Part shown: one piece after another, positions 7,120 through 15,908 of the stretch
Position numbering within the stretch: position 1 is the stretch's first letter
How the letters are laid out: each line of letters starts with the position of its first letter
From: Spirochaetaceae bacterium
GTDB lineage: Bacteria > Spirochaetota > Spirochaetia > SZUA-6 > Bin103
Reading direction: 5' to 3'
DNA: 32,689 nt
Assembly: GCA_028818385.1 (NCBI GenBank)
Contig: JAPPNY010000144.1
Location: 1-32,689, forward strand
Made by a program: the position numbers and the translations under genes
The notes under the pieces: model-generated
Told to the model about the DNA's origin: nothing
Database searches by the model: none
What the model saw: only the letters and a program-made list of their open reading frames with translations

Positions 7120-7887
7120 TCAGGCGTCGGGATCGAAGTAGTCGTCCAGACCGACCGTGATCGTGTACAGCCTGCGGTACAGGAACGTGACGCTGACGGC
7201 GACCTGGACGGTGACTTCCGTGACCAGCGCCAGACCGTCCCGCAGCTCGTAGGTCGCGAGAATGGCAATGCCGCGCACCGAGCGCGGCAGCGGGTCGACC
7301 GTGTAGTGCAGTTCCAGGGGAACGCCGTCCTCGGACACCCAGAGCTGCCCGCGGATCGTATACAGCTCCTCCGGCTGCTCGATGCGGTAGCCGATCGCCG
7401 GTTGCCCGCGGATCGTGCGCCGTTCGCCCATCTGCTCGGCGCCCGTCATGGCCGACAGGTCGGCCTGGAACGCATCGGAGAAACGCGCGGAACTGGCGCC
7501 GGTCCTGCCGTCGGCCTCGGCCTCCTCGGCGTGCTCGACCGCCTTCCCGTCCTTCACGTCGCGCACCAGTTCGTAGGTCAGTTCGCCGTCGACCACCCGC
7601 GCTCGCATGACGGTCTCGCGCGTCGATCTGAGCTTGCCGTCCGCGGAGTGCTCCTGCGTCTGCGTCACCATGGCGCCGGGAACCAGGTGTCCGGCGGCCG
7701 CGGCCATGGCGACGGCACGGTCCCAAAGGGCGTCGGCACCCGCCTGGGAGGCGGTGGCGGCCAACAGCAGTGCCATGCCGCAGGCGCGCAGGGTGCGCAC
7801 GGCAGAAGGCTGGATGTCGGTGGTGACGCCGGCGCGCGCGGTCCGTACCCTGCCCATCCCTGGACACGCCGATGTGCTCGGACCCAT
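7120..7887 (-). CDS. Secreted or periplasmic protein of unknown function
   Basis: I do not recognise the family. A hydrophobic signal segment (A-C-G-M-A-L-L-L-A-A-T-A-S-Q-A-G-A-D-A) is followed by about 200 polar residues rich in predicted beta strands: V-T-Q-T-Q-E-H-S-A-D-G-K-L, G-Q-P-A-I-G-Y-R-I-E, W-V-S-E-D-G-V-P-L-E-L-H-Y. This pattern resembles LolA/LolB-like lipoprotein-sorting folds, but that is only an impression. GTG at 7800 puts a conventional signal peptide at the very N-terminus and is a better start than ATG at 7887, which would overlap the divergent trmH gene by 16 bases. The final residues L-D-D-Y-F-D-P-D-A are acidic. It probably shares a transcript with recQ. Confidence 0.7.
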   Translation of the reverse strand: MGPSTSACPGMGRVRTARAGVTTDIQPSAVRTLRACGMALLLAATASQAGADALWDRAVAMAAAAGHLVPGAMVTQTQEHSADGKLRSTRETVMRARVVDGELTYELVRDVKDGKAVEHAEEAEADGRTGASSARFSDAFQADLSAMTGAEQMGERRTIRGQPAIGYRIEQPEELYTIRGQLWVSEDGVPLELHYTVDPLPRSVRGIAILATYELRDGLALVTEVTVQVAVSVTFLYRRLYTITVGLDDYFDPDA

Positions 7888-8636
7888 TTCCCCATTCTGA
7901 CACCGTCGAGGTGGACGGCGCAGCGCTTCCAGCCGCAGCCGTCTGGTCGGCGCTTGCTCCGCACCTGACGCCCGCGCGCCGCCAGCGGATCCGTGAGGTG
8001 GCAGCCGGCCGGAGCTTCGCGGTGGCGACGGTGCTGGAGCACGTGCACGACGACGGCAACATCGCCGCGGTGCTGCGCACCTGCGAAGGGATCGGCTTCC
8101 CGGTCGTCCACGTCATCAGGGCGGCTGCCGACCCGGGCGCGCCGGCCCGACCGCCTAACCGCGTCACCCAGGGCGCGGACAAGTGGCTGGAGGTCGCGTG
8201 GTGGAACGCCGGCGACCCCTGGCTGGAGCGCCTGCGCGCGGGCGGCTACCGGGTGCTGGTGACCCGCGTCGGCGAGGGGTCGACCATCGACCAGGTGGAC
8301 TTCTCGCGGCCGACCGCGGTCGTGTTCGGCAACGAGCACGCGGGCGTCACCGACGCGACCGCGGAGGCGGCCGACGGCTGGTTCTCGATCCCGATGGCCG
8401 GCTTCACCCGTAGCTTCAACATCAGCGTCGCCGTGGCGATGGTGCTGCAGCACGCGCGCCGTTCGCGCATGGAAGTCCGCGGCGAGAACGGCGAGCTCAC
8501 CGCCGACCAGCGACTCATCCTCGCGGCCCGCTATGCCGTCCGCTCGCTGCCCAGCGCGGGGGCGTTGCTCCGCCGCGCCCTGGATGACGGTTCGTTTGAC
8601 ATCGGCTGCGCGAGCCATGAGGGTTCGGACGCATGA
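7872..8636 (+). CDS. trmH: tRNA (guanosine-2'-O-)-methyltransferase TrmH (SpoU family)
   Basis: A 254-residue SPOUT-fold RNA ribose methyltransferase. SpoU motif 1 is N-I-A-A-V-L-R-T-C-E-G-I-G (63-75), motif 2 A-V-V-F-G-N-E-H-A-G-V (149-159), and motif 3 I-P-M-A-G-F-T-R-S-F-N-I-S-V-A-V-A (173-189), which forms the SAM-binding knot. T-Q-G-A-D-K-W-L at 99-106 and the S-F-N-I-S-V-A signature match TrmH, which modifies G18 of tRNAs, better than the 23S rRNA enzyme RlmB. A basic C-terminal tail of about 50 residues follows, as in TrmH. The start is taken at ATG 7872; no Shine-Dalgarno site is visible and a start near 7906 is possible. The stop overlaps the fabV start by four bases. Confidence 0.85.
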   Translation: MCSDPFPHSDTVEVDGAALPAAAVWSALAPHLTPARRQRIREVAAGRSFAVATVLEHVHDDGNIAAVLRTCEGIGFPVVHVIRAAADPGAPARPPNRVTQGADKWLEVAWWNAGDPWLERLRAGGYRVLVTRVGEGSTIDQVDFSRPTAVVFGNEHAGVTDATAEAADGWFSIPMAGFTRSFNISVAVAMVLQHARRSRMEVRGENGELTADQRLILAARYAVRSLPSAGALLRRALDDGSFDIGCASHEGSDA

Positions 8637-9829
8637 TCATCGAACCACGGGTGCGCGGTTTCATCTGCATGACCGCGCACCCCGACGGCTGCGCGGCGAA
8701 CGTCGGCGAGCAGATCGCCCACGTGCGCGAACGAGGCTCCATCGACGGCCCGCGCTCGGTGCTGGTGGTCGGCGCCTCCACCGGCTACGGGCTGGCGTCT
8801 CGTATCGTCGCGGCGTTCGGCTGCGGCGCGAAGACGGTCGGCGCCTTCTTCGAGCGGCCCGGCTCCCGCCGGCGGCCCGCCTCGGCCGGCTGGTACAACA
8901 CCGCGGCGTTCGAGCGGGCGGCGGCGGAGGCCGGACTCGGTGCGTGGAGCTACAACGGCGACGCTTTCGCCGACGAGGCCAAGGAGCGCGTCCTCGACCT
9001 GATCCGCACCCACCTGGACGGCTCGGTCGACCTGGTCGTCTACAGCCTGGCCTCCCCTCGCCGCGTGCATCCGGACACGGGCGAAACCTTCAACTCGGTC
9101 ATCAAGCCGATCCGCGCCCCGTTCGCGGGCAGGACCATCGACGCCCGCTCGGGCGCCCTGGGCGATGCCAGCATCGAGCCGGCTACGGATCAGGAGGTGG
9201 AGCACACCGTGGCGGTCATGGGCGGCGACGACTGGCGGCGCTGGGTCGACGCGCTGGACGGAGCGGGCGTGCTCGCGCCGGGGTGCCACACCCTCGCCTA
9301 CACCTACCTGGGCCCGGAGCACACCTGGCCGATCTACCGCGACGGCACGATCGGCAAGGCCAAGGAGGATCTGCAGCGGACCGCCGACGAGCTGGATGCG
9401 CGGCTGCGCGCGCGCGGCGGCCGGGCACTGCTGTCGGTCAACCGCGCCTTGGTGACGCAGGCCAGCGCCGCGATTCCGACGGTGGCCGTCTACCTGGCCA
9501 TGCTGGGGCCGCTACTGCGCGAACGCGGCACGGACGAGGGGTGCATCGAGCAGATGGACCGCCTGTTCCGGGAGCGGCTCTGCGCCGGGGAAGACATCCC
9601 CGTGGACGAGGCAGGCCGCGTCCGCGTGGACGACTACGAGATGGAGGACGAGGTGCAGGCGGCGGTACGCGAGTGCTGGGAGCAGGTGACCGCCGAGGGC
9701 TACCGGCAGATCCTGGACGTGGACGGCTACCAGCGCGAATTCCTGCGGCTGTTCGGCTTCGGGGTGCCGGGCGTCGACTACGGTGCGGAGGTCGATCCCG
9801 AGGTGGCGATCCCGTCGATCGACGGCTGA
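8633..9829 (+). CDS. fabV: NADH-dependent trans-2-enoyl-ACP/CoA reductase FabV
   Basis: A 398-residue enoyl reductase that completes each fatty acid elongation cycle; FabV is the triclosan-resistant type. The nucleotide-binding loop is V-V-G-A-S-T-G-Y-G-L-A-S-R-I (45-58), and the catalytic pair is Y235-x8-K244 within I-Y-R-D-G-T-I-G-K-A-K, the spacing that separates FabV from FabI (Y-x6-K). Y-S-L-A-S-P-R-R, A-Y-T-Y-L-G-P-E and F-L-R-L-F-G-F-G-V are further family blocks. The length is that of the family. The ATG overlaps the trmH stop codon (ATGA), so the two are translationally coupled. No other fatty acid gene is nearby. Confidence 0.95.
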   Translation: MIIEPRVRGFICMTAHPDGCAANVGEQIAHVRERGSIDGPRSVLVVGASTGYGLASRIVAAFGCGAKTVGAFFERPGSRRRPASAGWYNTAAFERAAAEAGLGAWSYNGDAFADEAKERVLDLIRTHLDGSVDLVVYSLASPRRVHPDTGETFNSVIKPIRAPFAGRTIDARSGALGDASIEPATDQEVEHTVAVMGGDDWRRWVDALDGAGVLAPGCHTLAYTYLGPEHTWPIYRDGTIGKAKEDLQRTADELDARLRARGGRALLSVNRALVTQASAAIPTVAVYLAMLGPLLRERGTDEGCIEQMDRLFRERLCAGEDIPVDEAGRVRVDDYEMEDEVQAAVRECWEQVTAEGYRQILDVDGYQREFLRLFGFGVPGVDYGAEVDPEVAIPSIDG

Positions 9830-9847
9830 TCCGCGGCTGAGGCGACG

Positions 9848-10606
9848 GTGCCGTTCGACGCCGAGCTGGAGCTCGCCAAGCAAGCCGCCCGTGCGGCCGG
9901 CGCCATCCAGCTCTCCCGGCGCGGCGCGGAGGAGGTCGACCTCAAGGCCGACGAGTCGCCGGTGACCGAGGTGGACCGCCGCTGCGAGGCGCTCATCCGC
10001 GGCGAGCTGCTCGGCGCGTTCCCGGACGACGGCTTCCTGGGCGAGGAGTCGGGCACGGCCGGCGGGACGAGCGGCCGGACCTGGATCGTCGACCCGCTGG
10101 ACGGCACCCGCCCCTACATCAGGGGCATCGTCACGCACGCGGCGCTGATCGCGCTGGAGGACGCGGTCGGCCTGGCGCTGGGCGTGATCCACCTGCCGGC
10201 CATGGACCTGACCTGCTGGGCGACCCGCGGCGGCGGCGCCTTCTGCAACGGGGAAACGGCCCGCGTGTCGGCGACCACCACCGTGGCCGACTCGATCGGC
10301 AGCGGGCTGGGCTTCCTGCAGCGCTACGACGAGCCGCTCGGCGCACGCCTGTTCGAGCTGCTGCGCCGCACGGGCTACAGCTACGGGTTCATGGACGCCT
10401 ACTCGTACGTGTGCCTGGCCACCGGCCGCATCGACTTCTGCGTCAACCTGCTCGACGCCCCGTGGGACTGCGCCGCCGCGGCGGCCATCATCGCCGAGGC
10501 GGGCGGCCGCTGGTCGGACGCCGCCGGCGTGCAGACCGTGCACCGCGGCACCTTCGTGGCCAGCAACGGCGTCCTCCACCGGGAGGTGCTCGACGCCCTC
10601 GGGTAG
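9848..10606 (+). CDS. Inositol-monophosphatase-family phosphatase (possibly histidinol-phosphatase)
   Basis: A 252-residue Mg-dependent phosphatase. Metal ligands are visible in G-E-E-S-G (65-69), W-I-V-D-P-L-D-G-T (79-87) and D-A-P-W-D near residue 201. The sequence P-L-D-G-T-R-P-Y-I-R-G replaces the usual P-I-D-G-T-x-x-F-x-x-G. Substrates in this family include inositol phosphate, histidinol phosphate, fructose bisphosphate and PAP; the bacterial HisN group is a reasonable candidate, but no his gene is nearby. Translation starts at GTG 9848, 18 bases after fabV, with GAGG four bases before the start. Confidence 0.85.
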   Translation: MPFDAELELAKQAARAAGAIQLSRRGAEEVDLKADESPVTEVDRRCEALIRGELLGAFPDDGFLGEESGTAGGTSGRTWIVDPLDGTRPYIRGIVTHAALIALEDAVGLALGVIHLPAMDLTCWATRGGGAFCNGETARVSATTTVADSIGSGLGFLQRYDEPLGARLFELLRRTGYSYGFMDAYSYVCLATGRIDFCVNLLDAPWDCAAAAAIIAEAGGRWSDAAGVQTVHRGTFVASNGVLHREVLDALG

Positions 10607-10639
10607 GCGCGGCAGATCGACGCCCGACCCCGATGCCAT

Positions 10640-10645
10640 TAGGGT
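10640..10645 (+). promoter_or_regulatory. Candidate leaderless -10 box for the ThuA-like gene
   Basis: TAGGGT lies seven bases before the ATG at 10653, with no Shine-Dalgarno site between. TCGACG 17 bases further upstream is a weak -35 match. It would give a second promoter inside the trmH-fabV gene string. Confidence 0.4.
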
Positions 10646-10652
10646 ACCGGCC

Positions 10653-11384
10653 ATGATCAACGTGACGGTGTGGTGCGAGTTCATCCAGGAACGGGAGGAT
10701 CCCGAGGTCGCGGCGGTGTACCCGCACGGAATCCACGAGGCGATCGCCGAGGGGCTGCGGCGCGAGGACGACCTGTCGGTGACCACCGCCAGTCTGGATC
10801 AGCCCGATCAGGGGCTGTGGCAGGAGCGGCTCGACGCCACCGACGTGCTGATCTGGTGGGGCCACAAGGCGCACGACCGCGTCGACGATGCCACCGTCGA
10901 CCGGGTGCAGCTCCGCGCCAACGACGGCATGGGCCTGATCCTGCTGCACTCCTCGCATGTCTCGAAGATCATGACGCGGGTGCTCGGCACGCGTTGCAGC
11001 CTTCGCCACCGCGAGATCGGCGAGCGCGAACGCGTCTGGAACATCGAGCCCAACCACCCGATCACGCAGGGGATCGGCGACTACTTCGAGATCGAGCACG
11101 AGGAGCTGTACGGCGAGCGCTTCGACATCCCCCAGCCCGACGAGCTGATCTTCATTTCCTGGTTCGAGGGAGGCGAGGTGTTCCGCTCCGGCGTCACCTA
11201 CCGGCGCGGCAACGGCAGGATCTTCTACTTCCAGCCCGGGCACGAGACCTATCCCATCTACTACCAGCCGGAGATCGTCCGCGTGCTGGTCAACGCCGTG
11301 CGCTGGGCCAAGCCGCTGCGCATCATCCCCGGCGTGCGCGGCATCAAGGCCGAGCCGCTGGAGCGGGTGCCGCGAGGCCGCTGA
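10653..11384 (+). CDS. ThuA-like protein (trehalose-utilization family)
   Basis: A 243-residue soluble protein of the ThuA family, which adopts a class I glutamine-amidotransferase-like fold and occurs in sugar catabolism loci. Typical stretches are D-V-L-I-W-W-G-H-K-A-H, G-L-I-L-L-H-S-S-H, E-P-N-H-P-I-T-Q-G-I and the C-terminal P-G-H-E-T-Y-P-I-Y-Y-Q-P-E-I. The precise reaction in this family is poorly defined; related proteins act on keto-trehalose-type sugars. ATG at 10653 gives the family's normal N-terminus. The next gene begins one base after its stop codon, implying co-expression. Confidence 0.88.
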   Translation: MINVTVWCEFIQEREDPEVAAVYPHGIHEAIAEGLRREDDLSVTTASLDQPDQGLWQERLDATDVLIWWGHKAHDRVDDATVDRVQLRANDGMGLILLHSSHVSKIMTRVLGTRCSLRHREIGERERVWNIEPNHPITQGIGDYFEIEHEELYGERFDIPQPDELIFISWFEGGEVFRSGVTYRRGNGRIFYFQPGHETYPIYYQPEIVRVLVNAVRWAKPLRIIPGVRGIKAEPLERVPRGR

Positions 11385-11385
11385 G

Positions 11386-12429
11386 GTGGCCGACGCGGGC
11401 GGACCGCTGACCGCGGAAGAGTTGCGCGCGCGGCTGGACCCCTTCCCGCGGTTGCCACTCGGCGCCTACCCCACCCCGCTGCAGCCGGCGCCCGGCCTGA
11501 GCAGGGAGCTGGGGCGCACGGTGCTGGTCAAGCGCGAGGACCTGTCCGGCCTGGCATTCGGCGGCAACAAGGTGCGCCACATGGAGCTGCTCATGGCGGA
11601 GGTGCGGCGCGCGGGCGCCGACACCGTCATCAACATCATGGGCTACCACTCCAACAACGCGCGGCTGGCGGCCGCCGCCTGCGTGCGTGCCGGCTTCCGC
11701 TACCACGTCTTCCTGCGCCATGCGGCGGGCATGCCGGTGCAGGGCAACAGCCTGGTCGACCACCTGCTAGGCGCGGCCGTGCACCTGCTGAACGAGGAGG
11801 AGTCGGAGCGCGACATGGAGCTGGCGCGCGGCGTGGCCGAGCGGCTGCGGCGCGCCGGCGCCGTGCCGTACGTCATGAACGACGAGCTGTTCCCGAAGCT
11901 CGCCGGCATGATCGGCTTCGCGGACGCCGGCCTGGAGCTCGCGGGTCAACTCCGCGCGGCCGCGGTCAGCGGTCCGGTGCGGGTAGTGTGCGTGGCCGGC
12001 CGCAGCCTCTGCGGCTTGGCGTTGGCGTCGCTCAACCTGGGGCTCGACTGGCGCTTCACGGGCGTCCGCGTGGCTTCCGCGCCAGCGCTGGACGACTACA
12101 TTTTCAGCAATGCCGAGACGATCCGGCAGCGGCTGGACCTGCCGCTCACGTTCGCGCCCGCGGACTTCGACGTCGTCGAACGTTACGCCGGGCCCGGCGG
12201 GCCGGCGCCGGCCGTCCTGGAGGCGGTCCGGCTGGCGGCGCGCACCGACGGGCTGATGGTCGATCCCAACTACACCGGCGTGGCGCTGGCCGGCCTGATC
12301 GACCGCATCGCCGACGGCGCGGTCGGCGCCGACGAGACGGTCGTGTTCGTGCACACCGGCGGCACGCCGGCGATCTTCAGTTACGCTGCGGAGCTGGTTC
12401 CGCCTGAGACGCTGGCGGTGACGCCGTAA
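11386..12429 (+). CDS. PLP-dependent D-cysteine desulfhydrase / ACC deaminase-like protein
   Basis: A 347-residue fold-type II PLP enzyme. The PLP lysine is K62 in [10 protein letters not shown], preceded by V-K-R-E-D-L-S-G, the hallmark of the D-cysteine desulfhydrase/1-aminocyclopropane-1-carboxylate deaminase group. [13 protein letters not shown] at about 80-92 is the substrate and cofactor loop, and F-V-H-T-G-G-T-P-A near the C-terminus is the conserved end. D-cysteine breakdown is the likelier activity outside plant-associated bacteria, but the sequence does not decide. GTG at 11386 starts one base after thuA. The 3' end overlaps the convergent YjhG-type gene by 53 bases. Confidence 0.85.
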   Translation: MADAGGPLTAEELRARLDPFPRLPLGAYPTPLQPAPGLSRELGRTVLVKREDLSGLAFGGNKVRHMELLMAEVRRAGADTVINIMGYHSNNARLAAAACVRAGFRYHVFLRHAAGMPVQGNSLVDHLLGAAVHLLNEEESERDMELARGVAERLRRAGAVPYVMNDELFPKLAGMIGFADAGLELAGQLRAAAVSGPVRVVCVAGRSLCGLALASLNLGLDWRFTGVRVASAPALDDYIFSNAETIRQRLDLPLTFAPADFDVVERYAGPGGPAPAVLEAVRLAARTDGLMVDPNYTGVALAGLIDRIADGAVGADETVVFVHTGGTPAIFSYAAELVPPETLAVTP

Positions 12430-14434
12430 CGGCCGGCCGGCCCGCGCCGTTGCCGGTCCCGAGCGCGGCGATGATCGCGTCCGGGTCGTAGACGCAGCCG
12501 GCCCACGTGCCGCCGGAGGCGGCCTGCAGCGCCGCCCACAGCCGCGTGTCGTCGGGCAGGCCGGGGTGCGGCGCGATGCACGGAGCGGTCGGACGCGCGG
12601 CCAGCACCGCCTCGGCCTGTGCCCGGGTCAACTCGCCTTCGGCTTCCGTGGCGACCAGCTCCACCGAGCCGGTGAGCTCGCCGCGGTCGACCACGATCTG
12701 GACCGTGTCGCCGTCGCGCAGCCGGCCGATCGGCCCGCCGGCCAGCGCCTCCGGGCCGATGTGGCCCACGCACGCCCCGGTCGAGACGCCGGAGAAGCGG
12801 CCGTCGGTGAGCACCGCCACCTGCTTGCCCCAGGGGATGAACTTGAGCGCGGAGGTCACCTGGTAGATTTCCTCCATGCCGGTGCCGGCCGGGCCGATTC
12901 CGGCGACCACCACCACGTCGCCGGCCTGCACCGGCTGCTCGCCCTTGCCCTTGATCGCCGCGACCGCCGCGCCCTCGCTCCCGAACAGGCGCACCGGGCC
13001 GCGGTGGCGGTAGACCCCGTCCGCGCCGACCACGCTCGGGTCGATCGCCGTCGCCTTGATGACCGAGCCGTCGGGCGCCAGTGAACCGCTCGGAAAGACG
13101 ACGGTGCTGGTGAGCCCGCGGCGGCGGGCGGTGTCCGGGTCCATGATCACCAGGTCGGGGTCGACGCCGTCCTCCTGCAGGCAGTGGCGGCGCAGCTCGT
13201 GGCGGCGCGGCGAGTCCTGCCAGCGGTCCAGCGCCTCGCCCCAGGTCACGCCGGCCGCGGTCAGCGCCGCCGGATCGATCAGGCCGGCGCGGCGCAGGTG
13301 CAGCATCACCTCCGGCACGCCGCCGGCGACGAACACCCGTACGGTGGGGTGGTTGGCCGGACCGTTGGGCAGCGCGTCGACCAGCCGCGGGGTGGCGCGG
13401 TTGATCCGGCTCCAGTCGGCGACGCCGGGCACCGGCAGGCCGGCCGCGTGCGCGAACGCGGGAATGTGCAGCAGCAGATTGGTGGAGCCCCCGAAGGCGG
13501 CGTGCACGACCATGGCGTTGTCGACCGCGCGCCGGTCCAGGATATCGGCCATCGACCGGCCGGCGGCGCGCTGGGCGACCACCGCCGCGGCGGCGCGGCG
13601 CCCCATGTCCAGCCAGATCGGCTGTCCGGACGGCGCCAGCGCGGTGTGCGGCAGCGCCAGCCCCAGCCCCTCGGCGACCACCTGCGCCGTCGCGGCCGTG
13701 CCCAGGAACTGGCAGCCGCCGCCGGCGGAGCCGCACGCCTTGCAGCCGGCGGTCGCCGCCTCGTCCAGGGTGATCAGGCCGTGCGCGAAGCGGGCCCCGA
13801 TGGTCTGCACGGTGCCCAGGTCCTCGGCGCCGCGGGCCGGCAGGGTCACCCCGCCGGGGATCGCCACGCCGGGCAGCGCCCGCTCGCCAGCCAGCGCCAG
13901 CAGCATCGCCGGCAAGCCCTTGTCGCAGGAGGCGACGCCGATGACCCCCTGCCGCGTGGGCAGCGAGCGCGCCAGCCGGCGCATCACGATGGCGGCGTCG
14001 TTGCGGTACGGCAGGCTGTCCATCATCCCCGCCGTCCCCTGCGAGCGCCCGTCGCAGGGGTCGGTGACGTGCGCGGCGAATGGGATGCAGCCGTCGGCCG
14101 CCAGCGCCTCCGCGGCGGCGCGCACCAGCAGGTGCACCTCCCAGTGGCCGGTGTGGTAGCCCAGCGCGACCGGCGATCCGTCCTCGGCGCGCAGGCCGCC
14201 GTGCGTTGACAGCAGCAGGTAGGCGGGGCCGCCGGAGCGCTCCGGCTGCCAGCCCATGCCCACGTTCTGGGTCAGCGCGAACAGGTTGCCGCTCGGCTCC
14301 TCGCGCAGCATGCGCTCGGTGAGCGGAATGGTCCCCGGCGTGCCCTCGCCGGAGGTGGCCGGCAGGGTGGGCGCATCGAAGCCGAGGATGGAATCGAGGT
14401 CGCCGGCGGCGTTCGCGTCGGGGACATCGGCCAC
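12377..14434 (-). CDS. IlvD/Edd-family sugar-acid dehydratase, YjhG/YagF type (D-xylonate dehydratase)
   Basis: A 685-residue Fe-S dehydratase. It follows Escherichia coli YjhG/YagF closely from L-T-E-R-M-L onward: [26 protein letters not shown] (C127), [11 protein letters not shown] (C170), [14 protein letters not shown] (C231, C234, C241), and C-terminal [11 protein letters not shown]. Family enzymes dehydrate D-xylonate to 2-dehydro-3-deoxy-pentonate using an iron-sulfur cluster and Mg. Compared with YjhG it has a longer N-terminus and a 30-residue Pro/Ala-rich C-terminal tail, encoded partly in the 53-base overlap with the facing gene. GTG at 14434 lies two bases after the stop of the FAH-family gene. 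Confidence 0.92.
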   Translation of the reverse strand: MADVPDANAAGDLDSILGFDAPTLPATSGEGTPGTIPLTERMLREEPSGNLFALTQNVGMGWQPERSGGPAYLLLSTHGGLRAEDGSPVALGYHTGHWEVHLLVRAAAEALAADGCIPFAAHVTDPCDGRSQGTAGMMDSLPYRNDAAIVMRRLARSLPTRQGVIGVASCDKGLPAMLLALAGERALPGVAIPGGVTLPARGAEDLGTVQTIGARFAHGLITLDEAATAGCKACGSAGGGCQFLGTAATAQVVAEGLGLALPHTALAPSGQPIWLDMGRRAAAAVVAQRAAGRSMADILDRRAVDNAMVVHAAFGGSTNLLLHIPAFAHAAGLPVPGVADWSRINRATPRLVDALPNGPANHPTVRVFVAGGVPEVMLHLRRAGLIDPAALTAAGVTWGEALDRWQDSPRRHELRRHCLQEDGVDPDLVIMDPDTARRRGLTSTVVFPSGSLAPDGSVIKATAIDPSVVGADGVYRHRGPVRLFGSEGAAVAAIKGKGEQPVQAGDVVVVAGIGPAGTGMEEIYQVTSALKFIPWGKQVAVLTDGRFSGVSTGACVGHIGPEALAGGPIGRLRDGDTVQIVVDRGELTGSVELVATEAEGELTRAQAEAVLAARPTAPCIAPHPGLPDDTRLWAALQAASGGTWAGCVYDPDAIIAALGTGNGAGRPAVTASPPASQAEPAPQRN

Positions 14435-14436
14435 GG

Positions 14437-15294
14437 TCAGGATCCCGCGGCGCCGAAGCCGCCCACCGTGTTGCTGAGGGTGCCGATCGACTCGATCGTG
14501 ATCGTGACGCGGTCGCCGGCGTGCAGGGTGAAGCCGTCGGGGGGAATGATGCCGGTCCCGGTCATCAGGAAGCAGCCGTCCGGAAACGAGTTATGCCGGT
14601 ACAGGAAGGAGGCCAGCTCCTGCGGCGTGCGCTTCAGCTCGGCCAGCGTGGTGGAGCCTCGGAAGGCTGTGGTGCCGCCGAAGACGGCCGCGCCGTCACG
14701 GATGATCTCCATCTCGATCGCGGTCTCGGGAGCGGGGACGGTATCGCGCACCAGGATCTCCCCTCCCAGCGCGCAGCTCCCGTCGTAGGTCTTGGCCTGC
14801 GGCAGGTAGAGCGGGTTCTCGCCCTCGATGTCGCGGGAGCTCATGTCGTTGCCGATCGTGTAGCCGAAGATGCGCCCGCCGCGGTCGATGGCCAGGGTGA
14901 GCTCCGGCTCCGGCACGTTCCAGGCGGAGTCCGCGCGGATGCGCACGGTGCCGCCGGGGGCGACGACGGTGCGCGCCGAGCCCTTGCAGAACAGCTCGGG
15001 CCGGTCGGCGGTGTAGACGCGGTCGTAGAAGCTGCCGCCGCCGGCCTCTTCCGATTCGGCCATGCGCGCGTCGCGGCTGCGGTAGTAGGTGACGCCGGCT
15101 GCCCAGATCTCCTGGCTCACCACCGGCGCCAGCGGCGTCTCGTCCGGCGCAGCCTCCGCCGCGCCGAGCCGGCCGTCCAGGTACGCCGTCAGGTCGTCCT
15201 GCCGGAACAGTTCGTCCCAGTCGTGGCCGCGGAGCAGCAACCGCTCCCCGTCCCGCTCCACCACGGTGCCCGCGCCCGTTCTCGACAGCTTCAT
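14437..15294 (-). CDS. FAH-family enzyme, probably 2-dehydro-3-deoxy-pentonate dehydratase
   Basis: A 285-residue member of the fumarylacetoacetate hydrolase superfamily. P-E-P-E-L-T-L-A-I supplies metal-binding glutamates, and [17 protein letters not shown] and [12 protein letters not shown] match the active-site region of the sugar-acid branch (2-keto-3-deoxy-arabinonate/xylonate dehydratases), rather than tyrosine-pathway FAH. Placed two bases upstream of a xylonate-type dehydratase, it probably converts 2-dehydro-3-deoxy-pentonate to 2,5-dioxopentanoate. ATG at 15294 gives M-K-L-S-R; the frame continues to a TTG at 15333. The semialdehyde dehydrogenase that would finish the route to 2-oxoglutarate is not in the window. 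Confidence 0.85.
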   Translation of the reverse strand: MKLSRTGAGTVVERDGERLLLRGHDWDELFRQDDLTAYLDGRLGAAEAAPDETPLAPVVSQEIWAAGVTYYRSRDARMAESEEAGGGSFYDRVYTADRPELFCKGSARTVVAPGGTVRIRADSAWNVPEPELTLAIDRGGRIFGYTIGNDMSSRDIEGENPLYLPQAKTYDGSCALGGEILVRDTVPAPETAIEMEIIRDGAAVFGGTTAFRGSTTLAELKRTPQELASFLYRHNSFPDGCFLMTGTGIIPPDGFTLHAGDRVTITIESIGTLSNTVGGFGAAGS

Positions 15295-15362
15295 GACCCG
15301 GCAAGCAGACCGGAAGCCGGCCGCGGCCGTCAAGGCGAAGATCGAGTGACCGCTCCCGGCAC

Positions 15363-15845
15363 TCAGTATGCCGGCCGGTAGCGGTCTCCCAGACGCATGT
15401 GGGTGATGTAGACGATCTGCGCCGCGTGCTCCGAGGAGTGGTAGGCGGCGGTGAGCAGGTCTGAGAGGACGGTCGTGGACGTGCCCTGCGCCCGTCGGCG
15501 CGTGGCCAGCAGGTCGAAGGACGCTGCCCGCTCGATCACTTCACGGCTTGCCGCAACGGTCTCCGCGACTCGTTGCTTGAGCAGGCCGGTCTCGATCGGA
15601 CCGCGCTCTGCGAACTCGGTCGGTCGCTGCCGGTCGTCCGTCGCGCCGCCCACGCCCGCGACGACGAGCTGCCGCATGGCGCCGCAGACGTGGAGGACGA
15701 GGTTGCCGACGCTGTTCTGTTCCTCGGCGGGACGCCACCAGACGTCGGCGTCCGGGAGCTGATCGAGGCAATGCATGATCGAGAGCTCCGCGAACCGCAG
15801 GCGCTTCGCGAGATCGGCGCACACCGCCTCCTTGACGTCCTTCAT
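15363..15845 (-). CDS. DinB-like four-helix protein
   Basis: A 160-residue protein of the DinB/YfiT metal-dependent superfamily. Three histidines expected to bind metal appear in N-L-V-L-H-V-C-G (about residue 51) and Y-H-S-S-E-H-A-A-Q-I (about 135-139), with F-A-E-L-S-I-M-H at the N-terminus and the conserved W-W-R-P-A-E-E-Q-N-S-V-G-N. Relatives include thiol S-transferases such as the bacillithiol-dependent BstA, so a thiol link to the bsh genes at 27920-30755 is possible but unproven. A strong Shine-Dalgarno site, GGAGGTGG, precedes the ATG at 15845. Confidence 0.85.
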   Translation of the reverse strand: MKDVKEAVCADLAKRLRFAELSIMHCLDQLPDADVWWRPAEEQNSVGNLVLHVCGAMRQLVVAGVGGATDDRQRPTEFAERGPIETGLLKQRVAETVAASREVIERAASFDLLATRRRAQGTSTTVLSDLLTAAYHSSEHAAQIVYITHMRLGDRYRPAY

Positions 15846-15908
15846 GATCCACCTCCGTCACGTGCGATCGGATAGCAGGATACCGAGCCGGGATGCCGCT
15901 CGAGACGA

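Noticed and set aside
7067..8182. N-terminal extension of the recQ frame by about 370 codons
   Set aside because: It lies over the secreted-protein and trmH genes, reads as Arg/Gly/Ala-rich nonsense, and shows no helicase-linked domain.
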